From Rhododendron vialii (Eukaryota; Streptophyta; Magnoliopsida; Ericales; Ericaceae), in contig NC_080557.1 of assembly GCF_030253575.1 (NCBI RefSeq), positions 38,919,001-38,983,000 of the forward strand: a stretch of 64,000 bases of DNA, given 5' to 3'. Below the pieces are notes generated by a model. That model made no database searches and had not been told where the DNA came from. It worked only from the letters and a program-made list of their open reading frames with translations. Below are positions 39,001-50,735 of the stretch, one piece after another; the first letter of the stretch is position 1, and every line of letters begins with the position of its first letter. The translations under genes and the position numbers were made by a program.

Positions 39001-40175
39001 ATCTTCTGAAGTAGTACGGAATCTAGCAGAAAATAAGGCTTGCTTTTTCGTTCCATCCAACACATACAAGCCACCTTTTTTATTCCCTTTTGCCATCACT
39101 TGGTTGGTTTTCTGATCCTTAACAACAAAACCATCAGATGTGAATTCAAAGTAGCAAGGTAAATCAGAGGTTAATTGAGAAACTGATAATAAGTTCTTTT
39201 TTATATTTGGAACAAGCAATACGTCATTATGCTTAACAGGTAATTGAGCATCACCAATGTGTGTTATCTTAAGTTTCTCACCATTACCTACCATCACATA
39301 ATCTCTCCCCGTATAAGAAGTGAGGTTGATGAGTTTATCATGGTTACCTGTCATGTGGTATTCCATGAGGTTGATAAGCATGATTAAAACACTGCGAGCA
39401 ATGAAGTGCATCATACCCCCATTTGTCACAGATTTGGCATATAATAGCTCCTCCACGGCGATTTTCCTGCGGCTTACTTTTCCCTTGGGGTGATTCAGTT
39501 GTAACATGAGGTTTTCTTGGTCCAACTTGTGGACTGGTTTGGACAAAACCTTTCCCTCTTGAGGAGAAGTTCTGATATTGTCCATTTTGTGTGTTTCCTC
39601 TCTGGTTCCAACTCCTGTTCCGTCCACCATTAAATCAAGGACCGCCACCATTCTGCTGATGACCCACAAATGCCATGGTATGCAATGGTTCTTCCTTGAA
39701 AATCTTCTTGTTACGCAACTCGTGGTTGTGTAACATGGGAATCAAATCATTGAACGACGGCATAGGTGATTTCAACATGGTAGTAGTAAAATTATCATAT
39801 TTAGGTCCAAGACCATGCAATAATTGGAAAACTTTATTTTTATCCGAAACATATTTCCCAGTGGCATTCAATTCATCACAAATTGTTTTGAATGAACGAA
39901 TATATTCAGAAATGGTTCGACCATCTTTAGTCAAACTTTAAAGTGAACAATTGAGTTCAAACTCCCGTGTTTGAGAGTCCTGAGCGAATGAAGTGTGGAG
40001 TGCGTTTCATACCTCTCGTGATGTGATGAGACCAACGACCAGCCCCAAAACTTCCTCGGATAGAGTACTGGTGATCCAAGCCTTCACCAATCTGTCCGTC
40101 TTCACCCACGCCTGAAAGTCAGGATTTAGAGCTTTCTCTTTCTCGGTAGAATTTTGTAAGTAACGACTCGGCATT
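36074..40175 (-). pseudogene. copia gag-pol, multiply disrupted
   Basis: Domains occur in the copia order on the minus strand. They are a gag fragment (39934-39635, with HNHEL-type motif), a zinc knuckle now across a frameshift near 39420, the integrase zinc region (HQRLGHPQ...CSSCELSK), the integrase core with CDLWGP, SDGEGEF and a catalytic Glu (39000-38500), reverse transcriptase with RWVFKTKLKSDGS and YVDD (about 37700-36960), and an RNase H end with SSAKAEYRA (near 36390). Breaks include stops at 39938-39940, about 39635, 38266 and 37098-37100 (a Trp codon turned TGA), 36434, and a frameshift near 36870. There is also a 57 bp in-frame tandem duplication in the RT. No autonomous function is possible. 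Confidence 0.92.
37285..37398 (-). repeat. 57 bp tandem duplication inside reverse transcriptase
   Basis: Units 37285-37341 and 37342-37398 differ at a single base. Each encodes the same 19 residues (starting DFLETFSPVVK), so the duplication is in frame. It falls just before the RT core. Confidence 0.95.
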
Positions 40176-40180
40176 GTATA

Positions 40181-43100
40181 GACACCCCAATCTGGGCTTC
40201 CAGATTAGTTTACTTACGATTTTTGATTCCCCAATGATGAAGTGGATGAAGAACACCCTAGGAATGATAGCGTGTTTGAGCTTTGAGAGTTTGCAAAACC
40301 CTTGAACCTAACCTAGTCTAAGCCACTTCAAAAAATCAAAAACCCTACTGATGCGCGCCAGGGCGCACCATCGCACGCCCGACTCACACCATCGCGCGAC
40401 AGAGCGCCAGGGCGCACCATCGCGCGACAGACTCACTCTGTCGCGCGACGGTCCAACCTACCACCAACCTTTCTGAAGGAGGACAGTTGACCACCAATGC
40501 AACTTCAGCCAGACCTCGTGGACTGCCTGAACTCCTTTGTTTCCAATCAGATTCACCCCCTCTCCCTATTTATACCCCCATGGGTCTTTCATTTAAAGGG
40601 TTCCAAAAATTGAAAGGTTAAGCACAAGCTCTAGTGCTTTTCTTCCAAATTCACATTCCTCAAAACACTTAAACACCTCAATCAAGCCTCAAACACATCA
40701 AAGCTCAACACCTTTCAAACTCAAAAACCAAAGGTATAGCTTACCTTTGTTCTATTTTCTAGTCTGATCTCTGAGGGGGGCTGGCAGGGCCAAGGCTGGT
40801 AATTAATACCAGTTCTGGTCCTAAAGCTGGCAAGGTTTCAAAAACCGTCATGGTAGGAACCAGCACGCGATGGTCTCACTCTCTCGCGCGACACTCCGGT
40901 GCTGCATGCAATGGACCGCGTGGGGATTGGTGTCCTACTGTTTCATGCTTTATTTTGTATATAGATCACTGTTAAGCATGTTAAAAACCAGTTTACTGCT
41001 TTCCTTTGTTAGAAATTGCTAGTCGTAGTTCAATTTGCATGTCTTCTATTTTGGAGTACCCTTGGGATCATTTTGGACCTGTCCCAGAACCCAGAAATGT
41101 GTAAACCAAACACTGGTCTGCGCCAGGGCGCACCATCGCGAGCCAGACTAGCTCCATCGCGCGACAGTGCGCCAGGGCGCACCATCGCGCGCCAGACTCA
41201 CTGCGTCGCGCGATAGAGCGCCAGGGCGCACCCTCGCGCGCCAGACTGACTCTGTCGCGCGATAGTATGCCTCTGACCAGTGAGTGGCCTTGCACGGGTA
41301 GCTCGGCCTTAGGCCATTATTTTGTCCCCACACTGTTTATGGGGTGTTTTATTAATTTGTAGGGCTTTACAGCCTTTAAACTGTATATTATACTGCTTAT
41401 AACTGCGTGGTTTGTCCTGGGTGTGCACTGGTCCTTCCAGAGCCCAGATGGTTTGAGAATAAGAGCTGTGGGTTTTGAGCTCACCGGCGCGCGCATGTCT
41501 TGGAGTTGTGCGCGCAGGAGTGAACAGCATGCAGTGACTTGTTCAATGTATGCTGGTTTCTTCCTGCGCACGTCACTCCAAAACAGGGGCCTTCCAGTTT
41601 GTTTAAACTCCCACAGCAGTCTGTTCTCATCCTATACTAATTGCTCATCCGTGCTATCTTTTCACATCTTGCAAACTGTTACAGTTTTAATCCCCGATTA
41701 ACTGTTCCCCGCCCTAATTGGCTAAAAATTGATTAATAAAACAGAATCGCAAACAAACATTTTTCGCAAATGCCAAGTAGAGACCAATCTCCGGATTAGG
41801 CAAGAGGGGTGCCATAAAATCCTTCCCCTCTCGTAACCTGGCTCCCGAACCCATATGGTTATGACGGACTGGTTCAAACAGCGCGACAAGTGCTTCGAAA
41901 TACGGTTCCTTGGGTGTCGGACCTTCAAACCCGAGTGGCGACTTTGTATTTTGCGAGCGCTTGCTTCCCCGCTCGCGCTCCCTCGATCTGGGCCCTTGCA
42001 TTTTGGAATCCGAAAATTCCAAGGGCACGCTGCCCACACATTGGTTCTCCTCTATCAACAAAGCCTAAAACATCTTGACTTTCAATCAATGAGAGAATCT
42101 GTGTTCTCCAGAGCAAGTAATTGGTTTCGGTAGCGAAGTGAGACTAAATTTGCCACATTAATCTGACAAGGATACCCCTGGTTTTTAATTATGACTTAAG
42201 TTAATTATGTGTTGTGCTTTAGGCTTATTATATGAGTTATTGGCCTAATTTGCTAGTTAAATATATTTGAAACACAAGTCAGCACATGTCACACTTGCAT
42301 CTAATAACTTTTCTGTTAGCCTAATAAAACAAAACGAGAGAACTTCTACACTATTCTTTCCTTTGTCTATCTTTCATCGTTGAGAGAGAGAGAGAGAGGG
42401 AGAGAACCGAGCAGCAAAAAGAAGGGAAAAAAATTGGGGAAAAAACTTTATTTTGCTTAGAATTGAAGATTTAACTTGGTAATACATGTTTCTTTTACTT
42501 GATTCCATGATTTGTATGTTAAATTTCATATCTTAGGGACTAAATTCATGCTTTAGATGTTTGATTTAAGTTGAATTTGAGTTTTAGGGTTGAATTCTTA
42601 AGGAACTCAAGAACCTAACTTGAGATCCCTTAGATTGAGTGTTTAAAACCTGTTTTGGTGCATGAATTTGATGTTTTTGTAGTAGCTCTTCTATATCTAT
42701 GAGTTTGAGCATGATTAATGAGGTTTTGATGCAAGTTAGAAGAGGTTTGGAGGGGTTTAACAGTTGAAAATCGCAAGAAGAACAAGAGGAAATTTTCTGA
42801 AAATTTGCAGATTTGAGAAATTTGTATTTGTCCTGATTTTGTGGATTTTTTTTTTGGGCAGTTCCTAGCTTCAAAAATTATGAGATTTTTATTGAGAGTT
42901 CCTCTATGAGTCTTCTATCTATGATAAAAATTTCGGAATCATATTCAAAGTATTGAATTCTGTAAAAATTCGTGACCTTGCAGCGCGCAGTTTCGGACTG
43001 TGTTGACTGCACAGACACGTGTTGGGGAAACGGTCATAATTTTGAGCTCGGGCGATGAAATTGCGATCCAATTTCTGATTTTGAAACTAGACTCATAGAC

Positions 43101-44103
43101 CTAAAAAAAATGCATGAAGATTGTGTCTTAGTTATTCTTGTACAAAGTCAGTTTTTGCGTTAAAGTTTATGGAACTGCAGATTTTATGACTATTTTCTTG
43201 AGGCTAGCTATCTAACTTCATATGTTTTCCTTAGGACCTTATGTTCATAAAGATAGGATTGTTTAGCATCTTCTAATCATTTCTTTTATTGCCTAATCGT
43301 TTTAGGAAGTTCGGGTGGTTCGTAAAGCCGAGGTGAGTGATTTAATACCTAAACACATGATTTTGAACTTGTTTTCCTTATTGAGCTTATTTGAACATGT
43401 TTTATAAATGGTGTACTCCATGGATACCAATGGAAGGTGGACCTATTTGCGAATTTATTTAATGACATTCCCAACGTCCGATCTTGCTAGGGGATGGCTT
43501 AATGGCTAGCAAGGGTGTTTGAGGTTGGTGTGTATTTTGGGATAGTGCATAGACATCTGGCTTATCCACTACCGGAGACGCCCGGTAGCTTTTGAATTTT
43601 GAATAGCGAAATGTGCATTATATTTGGCTTATGGATTTGAATTCTTTGTTTTGAAATATTATCAAATTATTTTGCATTGTTCATGGAAGGCATGTGAGTT
43701 AAATATTAATCATTCACATGAGCTTTGGCTTATGGATTTTCTTTTCCACCTTTTAGGAAGCGATGCGTAGGGTGGCGTGGTGTTTACTTTTGGGACGTGT
43801 TGTATTTTTTGAAAACTTGTAGAAAGGAAGTTATGCTTGTAGACACTTAGCTTTATACATGGTTTGTTAGCTTTTGAGTTTGTATGTAAGCACAGCTTTG
43901 AGAGGTTTATCTTTTGGTTGGTAAAATCTAAGTAAGACCTTGGTTCGTTATCAATAAAGTCGCCTTTTGCTTCCGCTGTTATGTTTAGTCCCTTTTGATT
44001 ATCGCTTGCTTAGATGATATTTGATTTGCAATTTGGCCTTAGTGAGAAATCACTGGCATTTGACATGATTAAGACCTCAAGGGGCGGGTCAGGATCGTGA
44101 CAC
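40181..44103. mobile_element. 3.9 kb non-coding insertion in copia gag
   Basis: It separates the gag N-terminus (start codon at 44137, minus strand) from the rest of gag (from 40175). GTATA is present at 40176-40180 and 44104-44108, a candidate 5 bp duplication. It carries no transposon coding. The left part (to about 42135) contains a GC-rich minisatellite and a GTGTCGGACC...GAGTGGCGAC block seen in plant Gypsy elements. The right part (about 42164-44103) ends GGGGCGGGTCAGGATCGTGACA, like a Gypsy LTR end. It may be one rearranged element or two. Gag residues expected between the two sides also seem to be missing. Confidence 0.6.
40355..41272. repeat. GC-rich minisatellite arrays
   Basis: Two clusters, about 40355-40450 and 41118-41272, are built of diverged units of about 46-50 bp containing GCGCCAGGGCGCACCATCGC and CTCTGTCGCGCGA. 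A single partial unit lies near 40866-40900. They are strikingly GC- and CpG-rich against an AT-rich background. Confidence 0.8.
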
Positions 44104-44141
44104 GTATAACAACAGTGGTTGAAGAACCTGTAGACATTATA

Positions 44142-44525
44142 GGCTCCGTTCAGTTGCCAGGAATGTTGTACAGGAAAGTTATTCTCAGGAAAAGTTAAGT
44201 AAAGTGAAGTAAAAGAAAAAGAAAATTATTTTCCTGTGAGTGTTCATTTGACAAAAGAATTTTGCAAGAATAATTAAGGTTTAGTTGTTCATTTGTCAGG
44301 AAAAAAAACTTTCGGAAAAATTTTGTGAGTGTTCACTCATTTTCCTTTTCCCGCGACGCAAAATCCTGTGTTTTTTGCAGGATCACTTTTGCAGGAAAGT
44401 AATTCCTGCAGGAAAACTTAAAAACGTGTTTCCTACTACTTTCCTGCCAACTGAACACTACAAAAATCATGGAAAAATTGATTTTTCCATCATTTTCTGT
44501 ACTTTCCTGGCAACTGAACGGAGCC
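44142..44525. mobile_element. TIR MITE in copia leader
   Basis: A 384 bp element with inverted ends GGCTCCGTTCAGTTGCCAG and CTGGCAACTGAACGGAGCC, with internal AGGAAAGT-type repeats. It lies between the copia gag start and the primer-binding site. No clear target duplication was found. Confidence 0.8.
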
Positions 44526-44601
44526 AGGAGAGGGGATTACAAACGAGAAAAAGGGGTAGAAAAACAATAAGGAAGAAGAAGATAGGATTGGGTTGCTCTA
44601 T

Positions 44602-44614
44602 GGCTCTGATACCA
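44602..44614 (-). other. Primer-binding site (initiator tRNA-Met)
   Basis: TGGTATCAGAGCC on the minus strand directly abuts the 5' LTR at 44615. It is the standard plant copia PBS complementary to the 3' end of initiator methionine tRNA. Confidence 0.95.
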
Positions 44615-45099
44615 TAAAGAGGAATTGAATCGGTAGAAAAACCCTTGCTCACAATATAACTTATATAGAGAATTTTGTATATAAGGAAGATACAATGTTT
44701 ACAAATCAATACAAGAAAGGAAGGAGTAAAATCAGGAGAGAAATAAGCAATGTTCTACTCCCTCCGTCCCATTTTGTTTCGCCTGTTTTCTTTTTTGGAT
44801 GTCTCAAAAAATTGTTTATATCTCACAATCTATAATATTTTATATATTCAATATGGATCTTGTTTGGTAGATTTCAATTTATTTTATTAAACAAAGTTTT
44901 TGAAATCATAAAAGATATTATAGATTGTAAGATATAGACAATTTTTTAGAATTTTCCAAAAAAAAAAACAGACGGAACAAAGTGGGACGGAGGGAGTAGT
45001 ATATCCTGCAGTTTACTAATTTGCACTTGATTAGTGGCTGAATTTCAGCCTGGTGTTAAGTTATTTCCTTTCTTTTCTGAACATGTATCTTCTTCATTA
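44615..45099 (-). repeat. 5' LTR of the copia element, holding a MITE
   Basis: 485 bp, matching the left LTR on both sides of a 239 bp MITE. The extra sequence is exactly bounded by TA. Confidence 0.92.
44758..44996. mobile_element. Stowaway MITE inside the copia LTR
   Basis: CTCCCTCCGTCCC to GGGACGGAGGGAG, 239 bp, with TA at 44756-44757 and 44997-44998. The other LTR has the empty site (CTAGTATCC), so the insertion postdates the retrotransposon. Confidence 0.95.
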
Positions 45100-45132
45100 C
45101 TCTCATCTTAGCTTCTAGTGGTGCTACCCTTA

Positions 45133-45836
45133 GGCCATCCATAGTGGCATAATCAAAAGCAAATTATTTTTAAAGTTAACAATATTGGGGTAAAAGATGG
45201 CTCACAATGGTATAATCAAACTTAACAACATTCTTAGAAATAATCAAATTTTAGGCTTTGGATAACCAAAACTAGCAACCTTTTTTCAATAATCAAAATT
45301 TGTGGATCTCACACCACATAAGTTAACTGGTTCTAAAATTTATGTACACGCGTGTTGGAGGGAAGTGATCAATGGTGGAAAACATTTGTCGCCGCATTAA
45401 GGTATTTCACTTTTTTTTTTCGTTTTTATTTTATTCTTTTTTCGTTCCTCTCCCTGTGGTTGAGTACATAAAGAATCTTACATTTTTTTACAAATTCAAG
45501 AACACATCTGTTTTTTTTTTTTTTTTTTGAGTACATGATTTTTTTTCCATATTCATAATATTAGGGAAGGAAGTCACCAATTTTTTCCCCCAAAATTAAA
45601 GGAGAAAATTGATATATTTTTGCCAAAAAAAGTGTAATGGAGGGAAGTGATCAATGGTGGAAAACACAAGGGGAGAGAGAGTGAAATTGTAGTGTATCTC
45701 TTATTTTAGTTATGGACTAGAAGTGACCATTGTGGACCTCAATATTGTTAAGCTTAGTAACCTCTTAAATAGATAATCAAAAGCTGATGTGTCAACTTTT
45801 GGGTATCCATTTTTGATTATGCCACTGTGGATGGCC
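45133..45836. mobile_element. Tourist-like MITE in LINE fragment
   Basis: A 704 bp element from GGCCATCCATAGTGGCATAA to TTATGCCACTGTGGATGGCC, flanked by TTA at 45130-45132 and 45837-45839. LINE sequence continues across it. Related sequence (GGCTCACAATGGTATAAT...) runs from about 63690 to the window end. Confidence 0.88.
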
Positions 45837-46251
45837 TTACCATTCCACGAATGTTTTCATTTCTAATTCTATCTCGCAAATGTCTTACCACACGGAATTT
45901 CCCTTCTCTAAAAGGAAATTGATTTTCACATTCCATTTTCATTCAAGTGCACTCAATTTCTTCTTTTCGTTCATGTAAAATTACAAGATTACTTTTCATA
46001 CATTTTTCTTTTCACATATGAAAATGATAATCGTGTAATTTCACACAAAAAAAAACATTTGAATCAAAGAAAAATATGAAAATCAATTCCCGAAATTTTT
46101 ACCAAACAAATGCTACTTTGAGATTGTCCGAATATTTCGTGTTTTCCGGGTCATAAAATACCTGGCCAACGAAATCCAGATATCACACCGTGGACCTCAA
46201 ACAGCCTCAACAGTCCTGAGGACGCAACTTCACAGAACAGGAAAACAGAGT

Positions 46252-48096
46252 ATGGAAACGACGGCAAAAATCGGTGCGTTTTCCATAATCAGTTGCATGG
46301 CATCAGACAATTACCGCCCTAACGCTAATACTCCTCTCTCTCTACCAAACCCTAATGCTATTTCTAACCTCTTTCACTCTCACTCCAACTCTAGAAACCC
46401 TAATTCTCCTTCTCCTCCTCCTGCAAAAAGAAAACAACCCGCCGCGGGGCCCAGCGAGCTCCGAAAAGCTCAAGACTTTCTGAACCGGGCTCTCCAAGCG
46501 CAACCTCCGCCACCCACTTCAGAAATCAACACGGCCTTAGCGGCTGTAAAGAAATCGGGTAATTACGGCTCTACCCTTTCTTTCTTTGTCAAGTTGCAAT
46601 TTTCAGGCGTCCTGCCCAATTTCTTCACCTTGAAGATTGCGATAATCTGTTGCTGCCAGTTGAATCGAGTCGATTTCGGGTTCTCTCTTCTGGGCGTCCT
46701 CTTCAAACGGGGCAAATCGCCCTGTGTAACTACCTTCACCAATCTCATACGCGGGCTTGTTTTACGGGATAAAATCGACGAGGCCATGGATTTACTCGAT
46801 AAATTAACAAGAAAGAGTGGTATTGAACCCAATGTGGTTACGTACGGGACAATCGTTAATGGGCTTTGCAAAACAGGCAACATTAGTATGGCTATTAGGA
46901 TGGTTCAGATTATGGAAGAGAGAGGTTGTAAACCTAACATTGTTGTGTATAACACAATCATTGATGGTCTGTGCAAGGGTAGGATGGTGGGTGATGCCGT
47001 AAACCTCTTGTTGGAAATGAGTGGAAAAGGTATTCGTCCAGATGTCGTCACTTATACGTCTTTGATATATGGCCTGTGCAATAACGGCAAGTGGAAGGAG
47101 GCTACAGGAATGTTAAGAGAGATGTTGGATAGTGGTGTTTCTCCAAATGTTCGTACGTTTAGTGTGTTGGTGGATGCACTTACTAAGGAAGGGAGGGGAA
47201 AAGAAGCAAAGGAGGTTATTGGAGTCATGATAAAAAGAGGTGTGGATCCTAATGTATACACGTACAACACAATAATGCATGGATATTGTTTGCAAGGTCG
47301 GATGGATGAAGCAATGAGAATGTTAAAAACCATGGTTAATAGGGGCCTTCGTCCGGACGTTTTCAGCTATAACATTTTGATCAAGGGATATTGCAACAAA
47401 TTGGAATTAGATGAGGCCATGCATCTCTTTCAAGATATGCCTCAGAGGGGTTTGAAACCTGATGTTATAACTTGCAACACTATATTACAGGGTCTGTTTC
47501 GGATTGGTAGATGTGCAGCTGCTAAAAAACTTTTCCGTGAGATGCAAAAACCAGGCCTACTTGGAGGTACTCACTCTTATAATATCGTGTTGGACGGCCT
47601 TTGCAAAAACGGGCATATTGGTGAAGCATTTTCTTTGTTTCACATGATTGAAAGCAGCAGTTTAGATCTTGACATTGTTTCGTACAGTGTCCTCATTGAT
47701 GCATCTTGCAAGGATAAACAAATTGACAACGCAAGGGAGCTTTTCACTAAACTTTCTTCCAAGGGGCTACATCCTGATCACACGACATATAATATGATGA
47801 TACGAGGTCTGTGCGAGGAAGGATTGCTAGATGAAGCTTGTGAGTTGTTTGTTGAAATGAAACAGAATGGTTGCTTGCCTGATGGTATCACTTACAACAC
47901 TATTATCAGAGGATTTTTTGGGCAACAAAAGGGTTACAAGGCTGTGGCATTCCTTGAGGAAATGGTGGGAAGGGGTTTTTCACCCAGTGCATCTAATTTT
48001 TCATCCATTATAGATCTAATCTCAACTGAGGGCGAAGATCCTTCCCTTCAAAAACTGATCAGGAAGTTCATGCCAAGGATAGACATGGATCTGTGA
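46252..48096 (+). CDS. P-class pentatricopeptide repeat protein
   Basis: An uninterrupted 614-residue frame. After a Ser/Pro/Asn-rich N-terminus (residues 1-90) come about 14 tandem 35-residue PPR motifs from about residue 92 to 600. Most have the form V(T/V)Y(N/G)TII(D/N)GLCK...EA...ML.EM...G..P(D/N)V. No E, E+ or DYW domain follows the repeats, so it is P class. The repeat style resembles the Rf-like group. Such proteins bind organelle RNA and stabilise, process or silence it, usually in mitochondria; target and compartment are inference. The ATG at 46252 is the first in frame; Met16 (MASDNYRP) is an alternative. A GTAAAG shortly after the stop and a TTCAG at about 48228 could bound a 3' UTR intron. 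Confidence 0.95.
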   Translation: METTAKIGAFSIISCMASDNYRPNANTPLSLPNPNAISNLFHSHSNSRNPNSPSPPPAKRKQPAAGPSELRKAQDFLNRALQAQPPPPTSEINTALAAVKKSGNYGSTLSFFVKLQFSGVLPNFFTLKIAIICCCQLNRVDFGFSLLGVLFKRGKSPCVTTFTNLIRGLVLRDKIDEAMDLLDKLTRKSGIEPNVVTYGTIVNGLCKTGNISMAIRMVQIMEERGCKPNIVVYNTIIDGLCKGRMVGDAVNLLLEMSGKGIRPDVVTYTSLIYGLCNNGKWKEATGMLREMLDSGVSPNVRTFSVLVDALTKEGRGKEAKEVIGVMIKRGVDPNVYTYNTIMHGYCLQGRMDEAMRMLKTMVNRGLRPDVFSYNILIKGYCNKLELDEAMHLFQDMPQRGLKPDVITCNTILQGLFRIGRCAAAKKLFREMQKPGLLGGTHSYNIVLDGLCKNGHIGEAFSLFHMIESSSLDLDIVSYSVLIDASCKDKQIDNARELFTKLSSKGLHPDHTTYNMMIRGLCEEGLLDEACELFVEMKQNGCLPDGITYNTIIRGFFGQQKGYKAVAFLEEMVGRGFSPSASNFSSIIDLISTEGEDPSLQKLIRKFMPRIDMDL

Positions 48097-50735
48097 AGGT
48101 AAAGTTATATTTATACCAAACCACATGTATGTGTGAACTGTTCTCCATGTGCGTATACAAATGATTGTGTATGATCTTATGTGGATTAAAGTTGAAGTCA
48201 TAATGATTTGTTTATTTAATTTCCTTCAGAAAGGCCGAAATCAATGATCAAGCATATATTCCCTTGAATCTTTCACTCGTCAGTTTCTCTCTCTTTGCCT
48301 TTACTCCTTAGTTTACTGTGATGTTAAATATGATGAAATCCTACATTTCTAACATAGCCTTCTAATGGCCCTAAAAAGGATTAACCTCATCCTATTCCGA
48401 ATTACATTATGGTCGTGACATCTGAAGAGATTGCTTTCTTAGGCTTCTGGGCGTCAATTTGTTCTCCATAGCAGATTTTTGGCCGTGCCCTTCCAGAGTT
48501 GTGAAAGATAAAATGACTGGAATTTTAGCTTGAGGGATTGAAGACACAACCGTCGTGTCTACAAGGTGGTGGTTTGCTGACGGATTTAAGCAAAGCCTGA
48601 GATGCTTTATATTGAATAGCACTCAGCCCTATACTAGCACTAGGTCCGTAGATAAGGTTGACCGTTGACATTGTTAGTCCCAAGTTTAAGGGGAAACAAA
48701 AAATGGTGAAGTGATTCATAAGTTGAACTCTCGTCTCTCGCCAAGAGTGAGTGAGATAATTCTTACCTCATTGGATACAGATTGTTCCCATTTCTGTTTT
48801 CTACTTGGATTTCCAGTGTATAATGCTTCCAATTTCTTTTATCCCACTAATTGGATTTCCCCACTTTCACAGGTTCACACCACTGCAGTGTGTAGCAACC
48901 TCACACCCCTGTCAATGGCCAGAGCAAATTCCTGAAGCATGTGCAACTGTTTCTCTTCTTTTTTTCTTAGCTATTCCTAGGTATATTATAATCATATAAT
49001 TGCTATTGCCATTGCCATTGCTATCTACCAACTCATCAGGTATGTGTGCTTGTGCTGACAATCTTGCTTATCATAAGGTCGTGCAGGGTATTGCTCTAAT
49101 TTCAGGGTTTGTACTGCTAGTGACATGATCGACTATAGAAACATTCCTTGGAATGAGGATGGAAACCTGCACCAATTGTTTTAGCTGCGAATTCACCTCT
49201 GGATTCAGTATGCCTCTTCCACTAGGATGAACACATTCAATAATAAGAAATTTGTCAAACTGGTATGGATGAAGATGGATCTGAAGAGCATGTTTCTTTG
49301 GGGTTAAGGTAGTTTCAAACAATTGACCATTGATTCTGCCTCTACTATAGTGGTTTCTAATTTCGATAACAAATTGTTTCATTTGTATAATTGTAATTCA
49401 AGCTAGATATTATGCTCTGCAAAGCTAAAGCATTAGGTGTAGGACATCTTTTGAGGAGTATTAATTTGTGGTGTTTTGTATACTCCAGCTTAAGCATTAT
49501 GCTGCATTTTCACTTGTATCTTTGTAATTCTGGGTCAGACACATCGGCCAAGCTTTAATTGTCGTGCAATTTAATATGGCGCAGCGCATATGTTCAATGG
49601 AGAACCCGGGCCTGACAACACCACTCTATCCCCGATAAATGCTCTCATCCTGCTTGAATCAAATGTGTGAAGTGACTTTTTGTTGGCATACCAAGTGAAA
49701 GATGTTGGGGCTTCATAACAAGGTACTTACATTTCATACTTCTGATGTTTGTTATACATAACGAGGGATGTCCTGTATCACTTCTTCATCTAATCTCATT
49801 CGATGGATGGATCATGATACCTTCTACGGTTCTACCTGTCTCCTAGCGTTCGTCAGGCCATGAATCTTTATGCCATCAGAAGTGATGGACCCTTTTAACT
49901 CCAATCTGTCTTTGACTGATGTCTGCTCCTTTTCGGGAAAGCTGTAATTCCAAATGTAGGGTCAACTGGAGGTCTTACATTAGTATTGTGCTGTCTCAGG
50001 ACAACAAAATCAACCCCGTGAATCTGAAGTGCTTTTTCTTACATTAGGGAAGGAAGCTTGACTTCCAAGTAGTACTTTAGAAAAAATGTACCTGGCTACC
50101 AGCACCCAGTTTGTTATTGACAAAATACAAAGGAAATTGTTCAGTTGGACAAGCAAATTCCTGTTACATGCAGTCTTGCCACCTTAATCAAAGCAGTCAA
50201 TGTAATTTCCTCCTTAAATCTGTAAACTAAATTCATCGATGAACTTAAATGGTAATTTTCTTCAGGATTTAGTCTAGAGCAAAGGAAAGTCCATGTCCTG
50301 GCTTGGAATGATGTGATTTATAAATAAAAAATAAAAAATAAAAAAAGATCAGATTTTTTACTTGTTCAATTGTGTTTAAATTTTCTCTCATTGTCATAAT
50401 GGCATAGGAAATTTGGTAGAGGTCCTGGTTCTGATCACACATGTTAATAGGATATCAGTGATGGAGTTTTGAAGGCGGCTGCATCGTCATGTATTCTTGT
50501 TGCATGGCCAGGAATGATGGTATATTTTTACTGGTGTTACTGGAATGCTGCAGCTGTGTTGCTCCAAAGCACTGGCAACTTTCCATGGCTTTGTTATTAG
50601 TAAAGTAAAAGGAGGACTCAAGCTGCCAACACTGTAAGGGAGCGAAGGACGGTGGTAGACGCATGGTAGACCCCTTTTTACATTGCTACGTTTTTTAATT
50701 CCGTTTTGTTGGAGATGTATATTTAGGAAAATATG
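48097..50735. other. Intergenic downstream of the PPR gene
   Basis: No coding gene is recognised on either strand. The first few hundred bases are probably 3' UTR of the PPR gene. Short frames such as 49382-49071 (minus) have no recognisable domain. Confidence 0.5.

Larger units (their letters stand above)
35803..45099 (-). mobile_element. Ty1/copia retrotransposon with both LTRs, dead
   Basis: The span of 9297 bp includes nested insertions. LTRs are at 35803-36044 and 44615-45099, and CTCTC is duplicated at 35798-35802 and 45100-45104. Orientation is minus: the primer-binding site adjoins the right LTR, and gag-pol reads leftward. The LTRs differ at about ten substitutions in 242 bp by hand count, apart from a MITE and a 2 bp indel in the right LTR. 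Short LTRs and pol motif style suggest the Ale/Retrofit lineage (inference). Confidence 0.92.
35556..45888 (-). mobile_element. RTE-type LINE 3' fragment, split by later insertions
   Basis: Minus-strand pieces 45888-45837, 45132-45100 and 35797-35556 join to the C-terminal end of a plant RTE-like reverse transcriptase. The translation has the order RIRNENIRG, VRVAPLEAKMREHKL, FGHVYRRP, and the non-coding tail has the ATTGGGAC-type end near 35556. It is a 5'-truncated, long-dead copy. The copia element (35803-45099) and a Tourist-like MITE (45133-45836) interrupt it, each with a target duplication. Confidence 0.75.

Noticed and set aside
41800..42130. Coding-looking frames on both strands in GC-richer DNA
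   Set aside because: The GTGTCGGACC...GAGTGGCGAC block is typical of non-coding plant Gypsy sequence; frames carry no domain.
49071..49382. 103-codon minus-strand frame
   Set aside because: No recognisable motif; downstream of the PPR gene and probably chance.
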